The notes: a model not told the origin generated them from the letters alone. A stretch of DNA of 64,000 nucleotides from Saxidomus purpurata (GCA_022818135.1 JAFMSR010000015.1:24256627-24320626), one strand, 5' to 3'; numbered from the stretch's first letter, positions 45,376 through 57,062 are shown. Numbers and translations: made by a program.

Positions 45376-46160
45376 GGAGGGCCAAGATGGCCCTTTATCG
45401 CTCACCTTGGAACAAGTCCACTTGCCTGGTGGAAGATCACTATGTTATATACCAAATAGGCTTTCCTATATACGTCTTTGTAAAACAAAGTGACCATCCG
45501 GGAAAGGTCAATTTTGACCCCAGGGACATAATTTGAACAAACATTGAAGAGGTCTACTAGGCAATGATACATGCCAAATATCTAAGCTCTAGGCCTTGAA
45601 GTTTTAGAGAAGAAGGTTTTTAAAGTTTTTCCTATTTAAGCCTATGTAAAACTAAATGACCCCCGGGCAAGGTCAATTTTGATCCCAGGGGCATAATTTA
45701 AACAATCTTGGTAGTGGTCTACTAGACAAAGCTACATGCCAAATATCTAAGCTCTAGGCCTTGTGGTTTCAGAGAAGATGATTTTTTTATTTTTTCCTAT
45801 ATAAGCCTATGCAAAACTAAGTGACCCCCAGGCAAGGTCAATTTTGATCCAAGGGGCATATTTTGAACAATCTTGGTAGAGGTCCACTAGCCAATGCTAT
45901 ATGCCAAATATCTAAGCTCTAACCTTGTGGTTTCAGAGAAGAAGATTTTTAAAGTTTTTCCTATTTGTTGCCATAGCAACCAGAGTTCTGCATGGAATGG
46001 AATTCTTTGAACAACTTTGGTACAGCTTCATGCAAGGAACATCCCTGCATAGTTTCATCAACATTGGCTTAGTGGTTTCAGAGGAGATGTCATTTGAATC
46101 AAAATGTTGACGTACGACGAACAATCATCTATCAGAAAAGCTCACCCTGGCGAAGCTAAA
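45376..46160 (+). repeat. GGGCCAAGATGGCCC dispersed repeat with ~166 bp units
   Basis: Starts AGGAGGGCCAAGATGGCCCT then ATCGCTCACC. It has three units with CCAAATATCTAAGCTCTAG (45571, 45738, 45902) and ends AAAAGCTCACCCTGGCGAAG. The units are the same family as 34713-35230 in the opposite strand. The ORFs here are by-products. Confidence 0.8.
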
Positions 46161-46608
46161 AGTAACTCCGAAGGGAGTGTAATTATGAAACAATTCAAAA
46201 GTTTACTCTTTACTTAATATTTCGGCCTACTGGATTATACTCCCTTCGGAGTTACTTTTTGTGTATAGCATAATTGAATAGTTTGTAAGTCATGTGCATG
46301 CGTAGATCTAGGTCGTTTCGATACATTTACATGATAAATTTCTTATACATTTAAGAATGAAACCTATCTTTTCCTTTTGATAGAAACAAACAGAAACAGA
46401 AGTTAGTGTCATTTGCATATAAAAAAACTCGACATAACTGCTGAATTTGTATACTTTAATAAAATAATTTGTGTTATTTTGAGAACTTTATGGGCTTACG
46501 GAAAGGTAACCACTCGGTATTTTCCGTCAACAATTATCCAATTTGTATAAGCTAACGAATAATATTCTAATGTTAAAACGGAAAATTGTCAATCAATGGG
46601 ACCTTTAA

Positions 46609-47387
46609 GATTTCTTCATCAAACTTTCAAGTTGTACTGCTTATGACAAAAGGGTCGTGATGCCGCCGAATTTTGTAGGGCAAAGTCATATTTGATTCGT
46701 AGCTTTTAATTTACAACAAAGTTCATAATTTTTTGGGTTACTTTGTGAAATGACACACCCCAAAAAAGGTGAAACATGGAAAAAGCAAATTGTTTTTGTT
46801 TTATTTAAATAATTTTAATCATAATAACAGTTTCTTTGGAAAGAAATTTCTTAAATAGTTAAGCATGTTGTGTTGTAAACTTGGTTATTCTGAAAAGATG
46901 TAGGAGAGCGACACAAGTGCTCTATTGAACACCCGTCTAGTGTTTATAAAAGCATAAATCTTGAAATCAAGTGCACATTAAAATTGCATCGAAGCAATAT
47001 TTCTTTTCGCAACAAATGTTTCAATGAAGTACAACAACATTAGGAGAAGTTCTACATTTTACGGTTCGTCCTCAGATTTTACCACATAATATTCTTGTTG
47101 ACATGAAGTTAACGTGTATATGAAAACTATAGAAGCGAGGACGACTGTAGTGCTATCAAAGAAATCGGCAATGATTCTGCTTAAGTTGAAATGGGTGTCG
47201 GGAGACAATGCAACGTGAAAGTATTTAAATATCTGACAAAAAGTTTGTAGCCTAAAAGCCTTTCTGTATAAAGCTTAAACAATTAGGTTTAGCATCTACA
47301 GAAAACCTAATCTCAAGATGTAACAGTATTACTTTAAGCTTCATATACTAATCTATACAAGGAAGCGATTTAAAGTTATGTACTCAC
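46609..47387. other. Remainder of the LAMP-gene last intron
   Basis: Begins with the interrupted host tandem unit (TTTCTTCATCAAACTTTCAA to about 46695), then AT-rich sequence with nothing recognised up to the donor site. Confidence 0.5.
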
Positions 47388-47570
47388 TGTTTCTAGCAAA
47401 CCAGGAAGAATTAGTCTTGCCAAACGCTCTGTATTGGAGGTCATATATATTGATTGATATACTACTATTTAGGGCCAGTGTTGTTTGGCCTTGACATTGG
47501 TATGATCCACCAAGTAAAGCTTTGTTTGTGCCCTTTGGTAATTTTGTTGTTAGCGAGTACTTAGAACCAG
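47388..47570 (-). CDS. LAMP: LAMP-family protein, penultimate coding exon
   Basis: 183 bp, phase 1 at both ends, acceptor ACCATTGCAG and donor GTGAGT. It encodes GSKYSLTTKLPKGTN, then GGSYQCQGQTT, SSISINIYDLQYRAFG and SSWFARN. The Y-x-C of the first Cys, the central hydrophobic-polar ISINIYDLQ.RAF strand and the spacing of 39 residues to the Cys of the next exon follow the distal half of the LAMP luminal domain. Two N-x-S/T sequons (both NSS) fit a luminal glycoprotein. The bases left by the neighbouring exons join without breaking the frame. Only the three 3'-terminal coding exons are identified. Confidence 0.85.
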
Positions 47571-49538
47571 CTGCAATGGTTTTCATAGATCATTAGAATT
47601 GTACATTTGACATCTTAATACAGGTCTATTAAACTTGTTCTTACACATTGCCTGCAGGCGAACGCCTTAATGAAAACGAGAAAATTTGGCGGGAATCCGG
47701 TCACCAGAGACACTTAGCGGCAGATCTTCTCACAAAGGTCTATTTTGTAGCTGCCTGTCTTAATTACCTCCCTTTATTGTTTATCGTGAAATGATCTGTA
47801 TCATGTTGATTGTTAAAGAAAATACAATCTTTGATATATTTATGTAAAAAGTATATGTTAAATTCCAGTTACAAACAGAACCTTAGCTATTGGTTATATT
47901 GAAAATGTATTTACTCGTAAATAAATTGTCATATATAAATTCTAATTTAGTTCTGGTCGTTGTCAGCAATTTGTTTGTATTGCATTGATACAGGCGGCAC
48001 TTTCCTGACATTGCCTATACCAAAGAGTCTTCTTAGCAATTTGCTGAGAGTACTAAGGGGAAGTTCCGCTGGTGGATCCCCGTATTTTAGAAGGGCTGAT
48101 AATTTTATAATGTATTACTAAATTCTGTTTGAACATCATGACCCAGCCCGCTTTGGACAGGTGGCAATGGGGCGCAATTCTTATCTTTCGTAAATAAAAT
48201 TACTGCATTTAGCATCTATTCTTTTTCATTTTTCAATGTTATAATGTCTGTATATAATTCATAGGAGCTCAATGTCGTGATTATGCTTTCTCCGGCTTTG
48301 TTTTGTCTTTTTACATTTTTCCAAGAACCAGCTAACAAAATATGATCTTATTTTCCCCAGATCTTAACTTTCATATTTTACCACTGAAGTACCCGGTAGA
48401 CTATAAAAGAACAGGAGTGACAGCCATCATGTTACCCAACACAAACTGCTAAGAGTGACGTCCCTCTTTTAAAATAAGAATTTTCCTTAAAAAAAACTGT
48501 TCCGCCAGTTTTTGAAATTGCCACCACACTATGTTTACATGTATAGGTTCCGGTTCCATGTTGCGTGACGTTGGTAGACGGAGAACCAGTTTTTGAGGGA
48601 CGTCACTCTTAGCAGTTTGTGTTGGATAACAGGGCGGCTGTCAGGATAGTCGTGAATTTGCATCTGAATTACATTCAAGATGTAAGAGCCAACTTTACGT
48701 ACTTTTTAAAGACACTGAAGTTTACAGCTTTAAGTGCCAGAAAAAAAACGAGAAGGCAAAATTGGTCACAATACAATGAGAAGTAACTGTTCACTGTCGT
48801 TTACTGTCCGTCCCTACATCTGTTATACACACATGTTTTTCGGAGATTTTACGTGACGTGAAAAAATTATAATTATTGAAATATGCAGAAAAAACAAGGT
48901 GTTAATATAAGAAATGTTTGTCATTAGGGAAGCGACTCTTTCCAATACATCACAATCACAGAACAATGTCTACGTCTACAAAAAACAACCTCTCTTCTGA
49001 TTAAGGGAATGGTCCTAATGTGACACTCGAAAGATGTCGAACTTTATGGTGCGGTTGAACGTTTGGAAAACTTACTTGAAATCTTTACAAAAATAAACTC
49101 ACATTTCCTTGGGTGACTATATTACATTTACAATTTTTCTCTAAAGGTGACATACGTTGACCGAGTGCTTCAGTGGAATTCGGGCTCTTGTTTGGGAGAC
49201 ACTCACATGTCCGTTTTAACAAATGTCTCACTGCACATTTCGTGGGTGCAGCTTAATGTCATATTCAAAAGTTGATTACATGATAACATCAATAAAATAC
49301 ATTCATAATGAGCTTTCATGGCGTCTCATCTATTTAAACAAATCTGTGTTTTTGTTAATTCATGAGAAGTTTGCTTGCAATAATAATTAACTTTAGTATG
49401 GATTCAACATTTTGCACAAAAATCATAAAGAATGAAATTATTGGTCTGTTATAACAAAGTTCACGACAAATAGCTAGTTTTATGGGATGTTAGGTTAAGA
49501 AATATTGCAAGAATTGTAAAACAATTAAATTGACTTAC
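47571..49538. other. LAMP-gene intron
   Basis: Nearly 2 kb between the two luminal exons. It holds the inverted-repeat element at 48418-48643; the rest is AT-rich with nothing recognised. Confidence 0.6.
48418..48643. mobile_element. 226 bp MITE with ~49 bp terminal inverted repeats
   Basis: The left end TGACAGCC, four variable bases, TGTTA, then CCAACACAAACTGCTAAGAG and TGACGTCCCTC is mirrored at the right with four or five mismatches in total. The innermost 32 bp are perfect. No clear target duplication. It is non-coding and intronic in the LAMP-family gene. Confidence 0.85.
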
Positions 49539-49746
49539 CGGATGCTGAAGATACGTTAGGAAACCACACGTTATTCAAAACATAATTCAGTTGTATCGCA
49601 TCCATTTGATACATTTTAGATGTGTTTGTAAACGTAAATGAGAGACTCCATGATTCATTAAAATACACGTTTAGTATGTTGTTGCCGTCACTGCAAGAAC
49701 CGTTCGTGTACGGGTTGCTGGGAACTGTCACTAGGGCGGTGTAGTT
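49539..49746 (-). CDS. LAMP: LAMP-family protein, third-last coding exon
   Basis: 208 bp with acceptor TTCCACTTTACAG and donor GTAAGT. It reads NYTALVTVPSNPYTNGSC, then NNILNVYFNESWSLSFTF, MDAIQLNYVLN and VWFPNVSS. The NGSC Cys, the L.VYF...W.LSFTF strand pair and the Y....IQLNYVL stretch follow the LAMP luminal fold, in which each half-domain has a conserved disulfide. Five sequons (NYT, NGS, NES, NTS, NVS) give the dense N-glycosylation typical of these lysosomal membrane proteins. The exon ends one base into a codon completed by the exon at 47388-47570. More 5' exons (first half of the domain, signal peptide) must lie beyond 49746 and were not found. Confidence 0.85.
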
Positions 49747-50828
49747 CTGTAAAGTGGAAAAAAGTAATTTTACTATCTTTGTTTAACACAGGTATGTAAG
49801 TTATGACTCGACGTCCAGATACCACTGTAACCACAGAATTATAACGCGTTAAAATCATTCATGCTTCTAATTAAATTTGACAGTTTTTCCAAAATTATTA
49901 TGCATGTATTTCTTTCCTAAATATGGAGTTTTAATCAGAACAAAAGTGAATGTGCACTTACATGTGTATTTACGATTTCAAAGTACACAATCGTAAATAT
50001 ATGTTAACGAAATATATTAAGATATATTTTTGGGACGGTTGTTGAAAGACAGCCGTTCCAGAAGGAACAGAACAGAACAGAATTGAACAGAACAAAATAA
50101 AACGGATTTGGCGTTACTAAGTTCCTAAAACACAGACAACTCCGATTAAAGAAATAGTTCTAGGCGGAGTAATATCTACAGTATATTTGCCTTTAAGATC
50201 CCTAATATTAAATTGCAGAGATTAACTGGTCAAGAGACCCAGAAACAATCTCGCGTGTATCAGTATACACTAGATAAGAACCATATGGGACATTTTGTTC
50301 TCTACTCGCTAGCAATGATAAGGCTGGTCAGAAAATCGATAAACAGGTAGTAGCGGCCGGACAGTTCGCTTGCCGAAACAGACCGGAAAACCGCTGATTG
50401 TTTCGGCAACTCAATCAATAAAAATCGATATTTGCTTGCGTAATATTAGCCCGAGGATATTAAGATGTACTGTGTATTACGCTAAAATAGAAATCTTTAA
50501 TCTTATTGCATTCATCCCAGCTATCTTTTTGTGCTATTACATTGTATGTTTAAAAAGCAACTGTTGTAAAACAGAGATTACAGTGAAATGAAGCAACACT
50601 GATTTGAATTATAGAGCTATTATAGATTTATCAGTTTGAGGGGGGAAATGTTTTTTTTTTTCATGAATATACCCTCGAATTTCATTAACTTTTGTTAAAT
50701 CTATGCAATGCACAGAGCTATTCGTGTAATAATTGTTGACAGGATCATGCCGACAAACTACAGGAGTAATAAGCTATTAATCTTTATATTGTTGAATTAA
50801 TTTTATTAAATTGAATCATATATTATTA
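49747..50828. other. Unassigned, probably LAMP-gene intron
   Basis: Contains a GAACA microsatellite (about 50066-50097). The ORF 50370-50591 has a hydrophobic segment but no recognised family. No upstream LAMP exon was identified. Confidence 0.4.
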
Positions 50829-50966
50829 GTTATACAGATTCTTGACGGTGTATACGGACTCGTATAGCCTGTTCGTGCCGATATTAGCCCGAGCCGTTAG
50901 GCGAGGGTTTATATCGGCACGAACAGGCTATACGAGTCCGTATACACCGTCAAGAATCTGTATAAC
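50829..50966. mobile_element. 138 bp near-perfect palindrome
   Basis: 56 bp arms (50829-50884 and 50911-50966) are exact reverse complements, starting GTTATACAGATTCTTGACGG. The 26-base centre is itself partly self-complementary (CCCGAGCC...GGCGAGGG). It is the end of the element whose body continues to about 51205. Confidence 0.9.
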
Positions 50967-51205
50967 GAATTTATAATACCGCAGATTTGTTTGAAAGACA
51001 AGATAACTACCTGAATTGTCGAAATATTGCTGTTATATTTATAAATGACAAAAAGCCGATACCCATCGGAGCCCACACTTCCTTTACCTTCGTATGATTC
51101 CGTACGGCGTAATCAGCCGATCTTAGTTTTTTCTCAGTAATTCAATAGAAAAAAAATAATCCTGTGGCTTACGGTGTTTTCGACCCGAGAGCAAAGTATA
51201 GCATG
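50967..51205 (-). mobile_element. Body of the palindrome-bearing element (family of 34441-34712)
   Basis: Reverse-complement match to 34441-34670: CCACAGGATTA, TTGAATTACTGAGAAAA, TCATACGAAGGTA, TTATAAATATAACAGCAATA, AAATCTGCGG. A further partial relative with TTTATCTGCGGTATTATAA and GGTGTATACGGTCTC lies at 53350-53450. It is non-coding. Confidence 0.7.
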
Positions 51206-52494
51206 GCATTTTGTATTATTTGCAGACACATAATAATTAATTTCCGTTTAACCGATGTTTTGGCAGACATTTGTGTAGCGTGTGGACTGGATAAACACAG
51301 ATTTCTTTTTAATTTATTACTTCGGCTTTAAGTGACCAAAATAGGGATAAACAGCGTTTTATTGGAGTAGGACTTTACATTATTTCAAGACAAGTGAAAA
51401 AGGACTATCAACTAGACTACAGTAGTGATGCATTTACAGGATAGAAAAGGACATTTGTTTTCAGATTTTCCTCTGATCTGGCGGTATTTTATTTCGTCAT
51501 TCCAGAGGTTGAATTTGTACATGAATGTCCTGTCAGCAGCCGTTAGTTGCAGAAAGGAATACCATTAATTCGAAGAGTACGTATTAGTGTCAATGACAGT
51601 GTTTTCATTTTCAAAAAACAATATTCTACTGCCACTGGGATGGTGTTGGGCCCAGTATTCGTGGTATGTCCAGAATTCGTGGTATTTAGACAGTTTTTTA
51701 TGTCCACATTTCTCACATTAAGTAAAGACGCTGAAGTAAACAAAACTGTAAATATGTTCCAGTTGATGTTTTCCGTTAATGTCCCTTACAACAATTTGGT
51801 GTTCTTACACCTATAAGTGTTGCTTCAGGTACTCCCAAAGCGAATCTGAAGATTATTATCATTATGAAATGATTACTTTTTAAAACTGTTACTGGAAGAA
51901 TAGTTGACTGTTTGTTTATATATAATCAACTGATATTGATTCACAAGATATAAAAATATAATTTTAAACAAGATTCTGAAATATCAAATGGGACACTTCT
52001 GTTGCAATGTAACTTTTTGGTCGACCCACGAATTCTGGTGCACATATTCCTGTGACGTCAAAGGTCAACACACTTTATATTTTGGAAGCTGTGTAAACAA
52101 TTTGACAATCGGCATAAATAAAGAAAGTCGTATGTTAAATGTTAGATGGTCTTGGTTATATTTTGACCTTGGTTATTTCTTTGTTTAATTTATCGTACTC
52201 CATAGTGATATAAAGGGTTCTAATTACCACGAAAACTGGGCCAACCAGCATTCATGGTGAACTTGATCGACTGAAATGAGATTTCATGTCCGTAACCAGT
52301 TTTGACTCGGGGGAAACGAAGGTAAAGATAGCATCAATGTAAGTTTTAATGTCTATGAATTTGATTTATTTTTCCAAACGACATGTGCAGTGCTTACAAA
52401 CGTCGCTGAAAAAATTGAATCGGTGGAACGGCGGCCATTTTGTTTTGAATGTAAACAATGTTTACAGAGTTTCTCTACTGGTATCCTACATGTT
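51206..52494. other. ~1.3 kb without a recognised gene
   Basis: Overlapping short ORFs on both strands at 51543-51816; neither resembles a known family. Confidence 0.4.
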
Positions 52495-53115
52495 AACCGG
52501 ACGTTCAATCATCCGGACAATTTCAATTTGCACGTCATTAAACAGTTATCCTTTGATCCGACGTGTAAAGAAGATACCCAGATCATGAAGACGCTTTCCG
52601 TGTCTGTGACAGTGTAGTCAACTTATCACTTAGGTGAACAGCATTAATGAATTTGATATATATGTACCGCACTTGCCTTATGTTTTGATTGCAGACGGCC
52701 ATTGTCACGTGGGGGCTCAATATATCAATGCAAATGCGCACCTGCGCAAATGGTTAGTGATGTTAGCATTCCGTTTCAACATTAGTTTCAATAGACTTTT
52801 AACAGTTGAGAATGGAGAAGGCCTTGCGAATCATGAAGAAAATACTAAAATCTTGAAAAAGTAGATAGTTTCCATTAAATTGATACTCAAAGCATTAAAT
52901 TACACATTTAGTACACGTAGACCTAAATCAATGAACCATGACGGACCTCGGTTCAGGATGTATGCTATTTATAGTTACCAGTTGCTTTTCCCGTGACTTT
53001 GAGCCTTACAGAGCATAATGTGAAACATTAACCAGAAAGAAAAAAATCTGATGAAATTAGAGACTTTTTACACAAATAAACAATTGTCCGGATGATTGAA
53101 CGGACGTTGCAAATT
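52495..53115. mobile_element. Possible inverted-repeat element
   Basis: CGGACGTTCAATCATCCGGACAATT (52499-52523) recurs inverted at 53083-53107 with one mismatch. The 560 bp between them has short ORFs (52390-52617 overlaps the left repeat; 52634-52864) without recognised families. No target duplication was found. Confidence 0.4.
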
Positions 53116-56106
53116 TCGGGGACGTTTCATTGGTTATTGTATTACTCGAATTGAACAAGAAAACATATTTTGTGACCATCTCAAAGTATACGGATGCGTA
53201 CAGCTGAGACCGAAGTTCATTGTGTGAAAATTTCGTGTTTCTATCTGCAATATTGGCAGAATTATTTAGAAAAAGGTCCCGTTTCTGTCCGATTAATTGA
53301 AAGAAACCAGTAGCCAATCAGAAAAGGCAAAACCGATGAGGCTCCAAATGGGAGACGGTATATACGGGATTGCTCACGGTGTATACGGTCTCATATACAG
53401 GGGCTCTTGACCAATCAGAATCTATCAAATTTATCTGCGGTATTATAATATATTATAGCATCCGTATTTAATGTAATTAAGTGAAGCTTCACAACATAAA
53501 TCATACACGGCATCACCAACTTGTACCGCAATGACAGTCACACTTTCACAGTTTTCTTTTTTCTTCGCACGTGCTTAAAAGCCTTAAGTGGTTGTATATC
53601 TTTAAACCAATAAGTTCTCTTAACTTAAAAGCTAACAGAAACTACCTTTAAAAAAGATGGTCCGCGCAATTTTTAGTATATGAAAGCGATTGGTAGCATG
53701 ATTCTAACATTGAATTGTGAAACAATGAAATAACGAAGTTTCATTAGGCATATACAAAATCGATGTCATCTATTTCATATTCTGTTAGCCGTGAAAAAAC
53801 AAACATCACGATAGACACAATGCATGAACGTGTGCGTCATCTTTGAAAATTTGTTATTTACATAACTTACAAGGTAGATGTTACTATCGTTTAATTAATT
53901 ACGGTACTGTTTCCCGTGTGCTTGACGTCAACGTTACACGTGCGTAAAATCTACAAGATAGAAATGAATGTGCTACAGCAGAAGCTTGAACGACACACTT
54001 AAGTGTCGAGGATTATTTTGAAATTATTTACATGAAATCATAAACGTTTCTTCGAAAAAATTCTTTCAAAGTGTGAGTTATTTAAAGGTTACTTTTGTTA
54101 ATAAAAGGAATAATTAAGTGTGGTATTTTTCGTTGTCCCTTTCCACAGTAGTTAATTGTTCTTTAAAAGCAAACAGAAATACATTTATTAAACTAACTAA
54201 AATACATTTCATTGTTTCTGAGATGGGTGTACAATAAAAAAGATATATATAATACACACATTTAGGGTAAAAAATTACCAAGACTAACAAAGCCTTTTGT
54301 TGCACCCTAAAAATCCATATCCGTTCTAGTGTTTTATTGCCCCGGGGTATATTGTAAAACCCAAGTGGTAATTCTTATGACAGGTTTTAAGTTTCTTTAA
54401 AATATGTAAGTTTACCGTAATTACATCTTATTTGCATTTTCTTTTCCAATTTCTGATATTTGATCAAAATACTAGAAGTATATAATTCACAAACATTAAT
54501 TTTCGACATTACATGTACCTGATTTCGATTTCTGACCGGTCTTAACTTTTTCATTTGTCAACCACCTTTAAGTTACAAAATGTTTATAGGGGGACCAAAG
54601 TAGAAGTAAACGATTGTCAAAATACGCACAAATAGCAAAGCAAAAAAAAAACAAAACAACATCACCACATTTTTACAGGTGAGATCTACCCGGACGAACG
54701 GATTCTGAAAACAAATTCTTTCATATAAAATAAGCGTCACAATTTGAAAGTGACATACGTACTTGTGTATATGTGTGTTTGTGTGACATTACAACAGTCC
54801 CGTGAAAATGTGTAAAAATTACAATGTATACACAAAATCTTTTTTCACAGGTGCTACATTTGCCTGTTTACGTTAAGTTGAAACAAGTGTGAAATTTAGT
54901 CACTTTGCTACAATACAGATATAACTTTAACCAAATGCAGTCCTTTTAATTTACTCATTTAATTTACACATGGATAAAGGATACCGAGACTTGTTCAAAG
55001 ATTGGTACACTCATTATTCACTTTTTTTCTCTTTATATTAGTTATGCCATCCTTACGTTTTAAAGCAACAATACGTACAAAATCATCACGATTTTGATAC
55101 GATAGAAATCGACAACTTCCGTGAAAATTACGGACGCGCCCGATCTGTATTACGATAACATTTTTAATTGACTGTACTTATAAAAAATATTTAAAAGGTA
55201 AGCGAAATCCTTCAAATATTTTATTTATTTTTACACCAATTTATAGTTGATATAATTCCCTTGCCGATATCACTGAAGCAAAAACAATCTTATAATTAAT
55301 GTTCTATGTATGGGTCAAAGTATTTAGACAACTGACCAAAAAACTGACTAAAAGTCTTGCAATCCTTAACATTTCATATGGAAAATGCGGTGGTACTTTT
55401 TTAATTAAAAAAAAAATAAAAGAAAAATAATATTAATTCGTCTGACCGAAGCAAAAACGATTAATTAAACGGTTTTTGATTTAATAGGATTAAACCGACA
55501 TCTCCCTTCTTTGTTTAATGTGTAAAAGCCGCGTCTAATCGATTATCGGGAAAAAATGAAAGTTCCATATGCATATTCGAAAAATTTTCTATAAAGTCAG
55601 TGGCTTAATTGTTAGGTAATGTGGTGTGATGAAGTTTACGGGCTTTAGTGGTAGGCTACGCTGGTGGTTGGACATGGGAGTGTGGAGGCTTTGTGGAGGC
55701 GCCGAGTGGGTATTGGTTGGGTGGGGTACGCGACTCTCCTCCTTCGTTTCTCTAGTCTGGAAGCTTGGAGCACCAGCTTTTCATTAATCACATTATAAAC
55801 CAAAAATATACAATAATAAACAAAAAAATTTAATTTTTACCAAAAATGACTCTGCAAAAGCAACTGCGAGTCCAATTATATTTCCCTTCACAAAGGAGTA
55901 GCTATCTAGGCAGAATTTGCCGCAGCTGCTCTCTTCATTTGGTACTAAAAATTACAAACTTTTGAACAAAAAAGGAGGGTGGCATCTCCTGTTTAGACAC
56001 AAAATAAGCATTTACAGCACCAAGTTAGAGATGCTGGGTTCGGTCACAAGCAGATTGGTGAGCACAACCGACCCTTTAATTCACTTAAACAAACAAAATA
56101 TAACAT
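53116..56106. other. ~3 kb without a recognised gene
   Basis: Mostly AT-rich. A GC/GT-rich stretch at 55620-55770 (GGTTGGGTGGGGTACGCGAC) contrasts with its surroundings but has no ORF or recognised RNA. The ORFs 53057-53317, 54114-54305 and 55917-56120 are unrecognised. Confidence 0.4.
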
Positions 56107-56763
56107 TTACGGAAGCCTAATAGTGCCACTTTGTTTTTGTTTTTTTAATAGAGTTTTTCAACATAACTAAGTTGAAAATTCAAGATACGATGTTAAAATT
56201 CAAAATAGTAAGTTAAATATTCAAGATACTAAGTTGAATATTCAAGATACTAAGTTGAAAATTCAAGATACTAAGTTAAATATTCAAGATACTAAGTTGC
56301 ATATTCAATATACTTAGTTCAAAATTCAAGATATTAAGTTGAAAATTCAAGATACTAAGCTGAATATTTTAGATACATTGAAGATTCTAAGTTGAAAATG
56401 CAACTTGCTAAGTTGAAAATTCAACTTGCTAAGTTGAAAATTCAACTTGCTAAGTTGAAAATTCAAGAAAGAAAGTTGAAAATTAAAGATACTAAATTAA
56501 ATATTCAAGATACTTTGTTGAATATTCAAGATACTTACTAATTTGAAAATTCAAGGTTCTAAGTTGAAAATCAGTTGAATTCTTGAATTTTCAACTTAGT
56601 ATTCTGAATTTTCAACTTAGTATCTTGAATATTCAACTTTGTATCTTGAATGTTTAACTTACTATCTTGAATTTTCAACTTAATAAGTTGAATTTTCAAC
56701 TTAGTTATGTTGAAAAACTATTTTCAAAAAAACAAAGTGGCACTATTGGGTTTTCGTGTAAAC
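56107..56763. mobile_element. Foldback element built of 21 bp AAGTTGAAAATTCAAGATAC repeats
   Basis: The left end TTTACGGAAGCCTAATAGTG is mirrored by the right end CACTATTGGGTTTTCGTGTA, followed inward on both sides by CACTTTG and TTTTTCAACATAACTAAGTT. The left arm repeats AAGTTGAAAATTCAAGATAC about a dozen times. The right arm carries TATCTTGAATTTTCAACTTA in inverted orientation. So terminal inverted repeats continue into inverted minisatellite arms. Confidence 0.8.
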
Positions 56764-57062
56764 TGCATGTTCGCAGAAATGCAATTAATTACTGACGTAT
56801 AATCTTCATGCCACAAAAGTGTTCAATTTTCTGCTTCAGACTGCGTATTTTCTACATAAATTAGCACACCGACAGTTTTTAACCTTTATTCATTATCGCT
56901 AGATTTTGGTTCCTTTACGTAAAATCATTTCGGATAAAAAGAACGAACAAAACAAACACTTCAACTGACAATCACGAAGAGCGCTACTACACAACGCAAT
57001 TTAACAGCAATAAATGCGAGCTCGCGTACACTGTTCTACACAGTGCTCGAAAGTACATTTTT

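Larger units (their letters stand above)
45220..46268 (-). mobile_element. 1049 bp insertion with 12 bp target duplication; Penelope/retrozyme-like ends
   Basis: CATAATTGAATA at 45208-45219 and 46269-46280 flanks the insertion. The uninterrupted site CCATAATTGAATAGTTTGTA is present in copy 1 of the host element at 1778-1797. Inside, CTCTTTACTAAATATTTCGG (45220) recurs as a direct repeat at 46206 (CTCTTTACTTAATATTTCGG). The first carries a degenerate hammerhead motif on the minus strand. The interior (45376-46150) is a bivalve-type GGAGGGCCAAGATGGCCC repeat with about 166 bp units. An inverted pair GTAACTCCGAAGGGAGT/ACTCCCTTCGGAGTTAC lies at the right end. No ORF for a reverse transcriptase is present, so it was mobilised in trans. 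Confidence 0.75.
43237..46604. mobile_element. TTAA-target DNA element, copy 2, in the LAMP intron
   Basis: TTAA at 43233-43236 and 46605-46608 flanks inverted termini: AGGTCCCATGGATTGACAAT at the left against AGGTCCCATTGATTGACAAT read inward from the right. The inverted similarity extends over about 36 bp. The host sequence CTTTGCCATTTCT to AGATTTCTTCATCAAAC is continuous in the neighbouring tandem unit at 43063-43093, which acts as a near-empty site. It is 3368 bp including two nested insertions (43672-43828 and 45220-46268), and no transposase is seen. TTAA targets occur in piggyBac and Kolobok; the AGG terminus recalls Kolobok/T2 elements (inference). Confidence 0.85.

Noticed and set aside
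53057..53317. Possible upstream exon of the LAMP-family gene
   Set aside because: No LAMP-like Cys or aromatic pattern and no matching splice phase; upstream exons remain unidentified.
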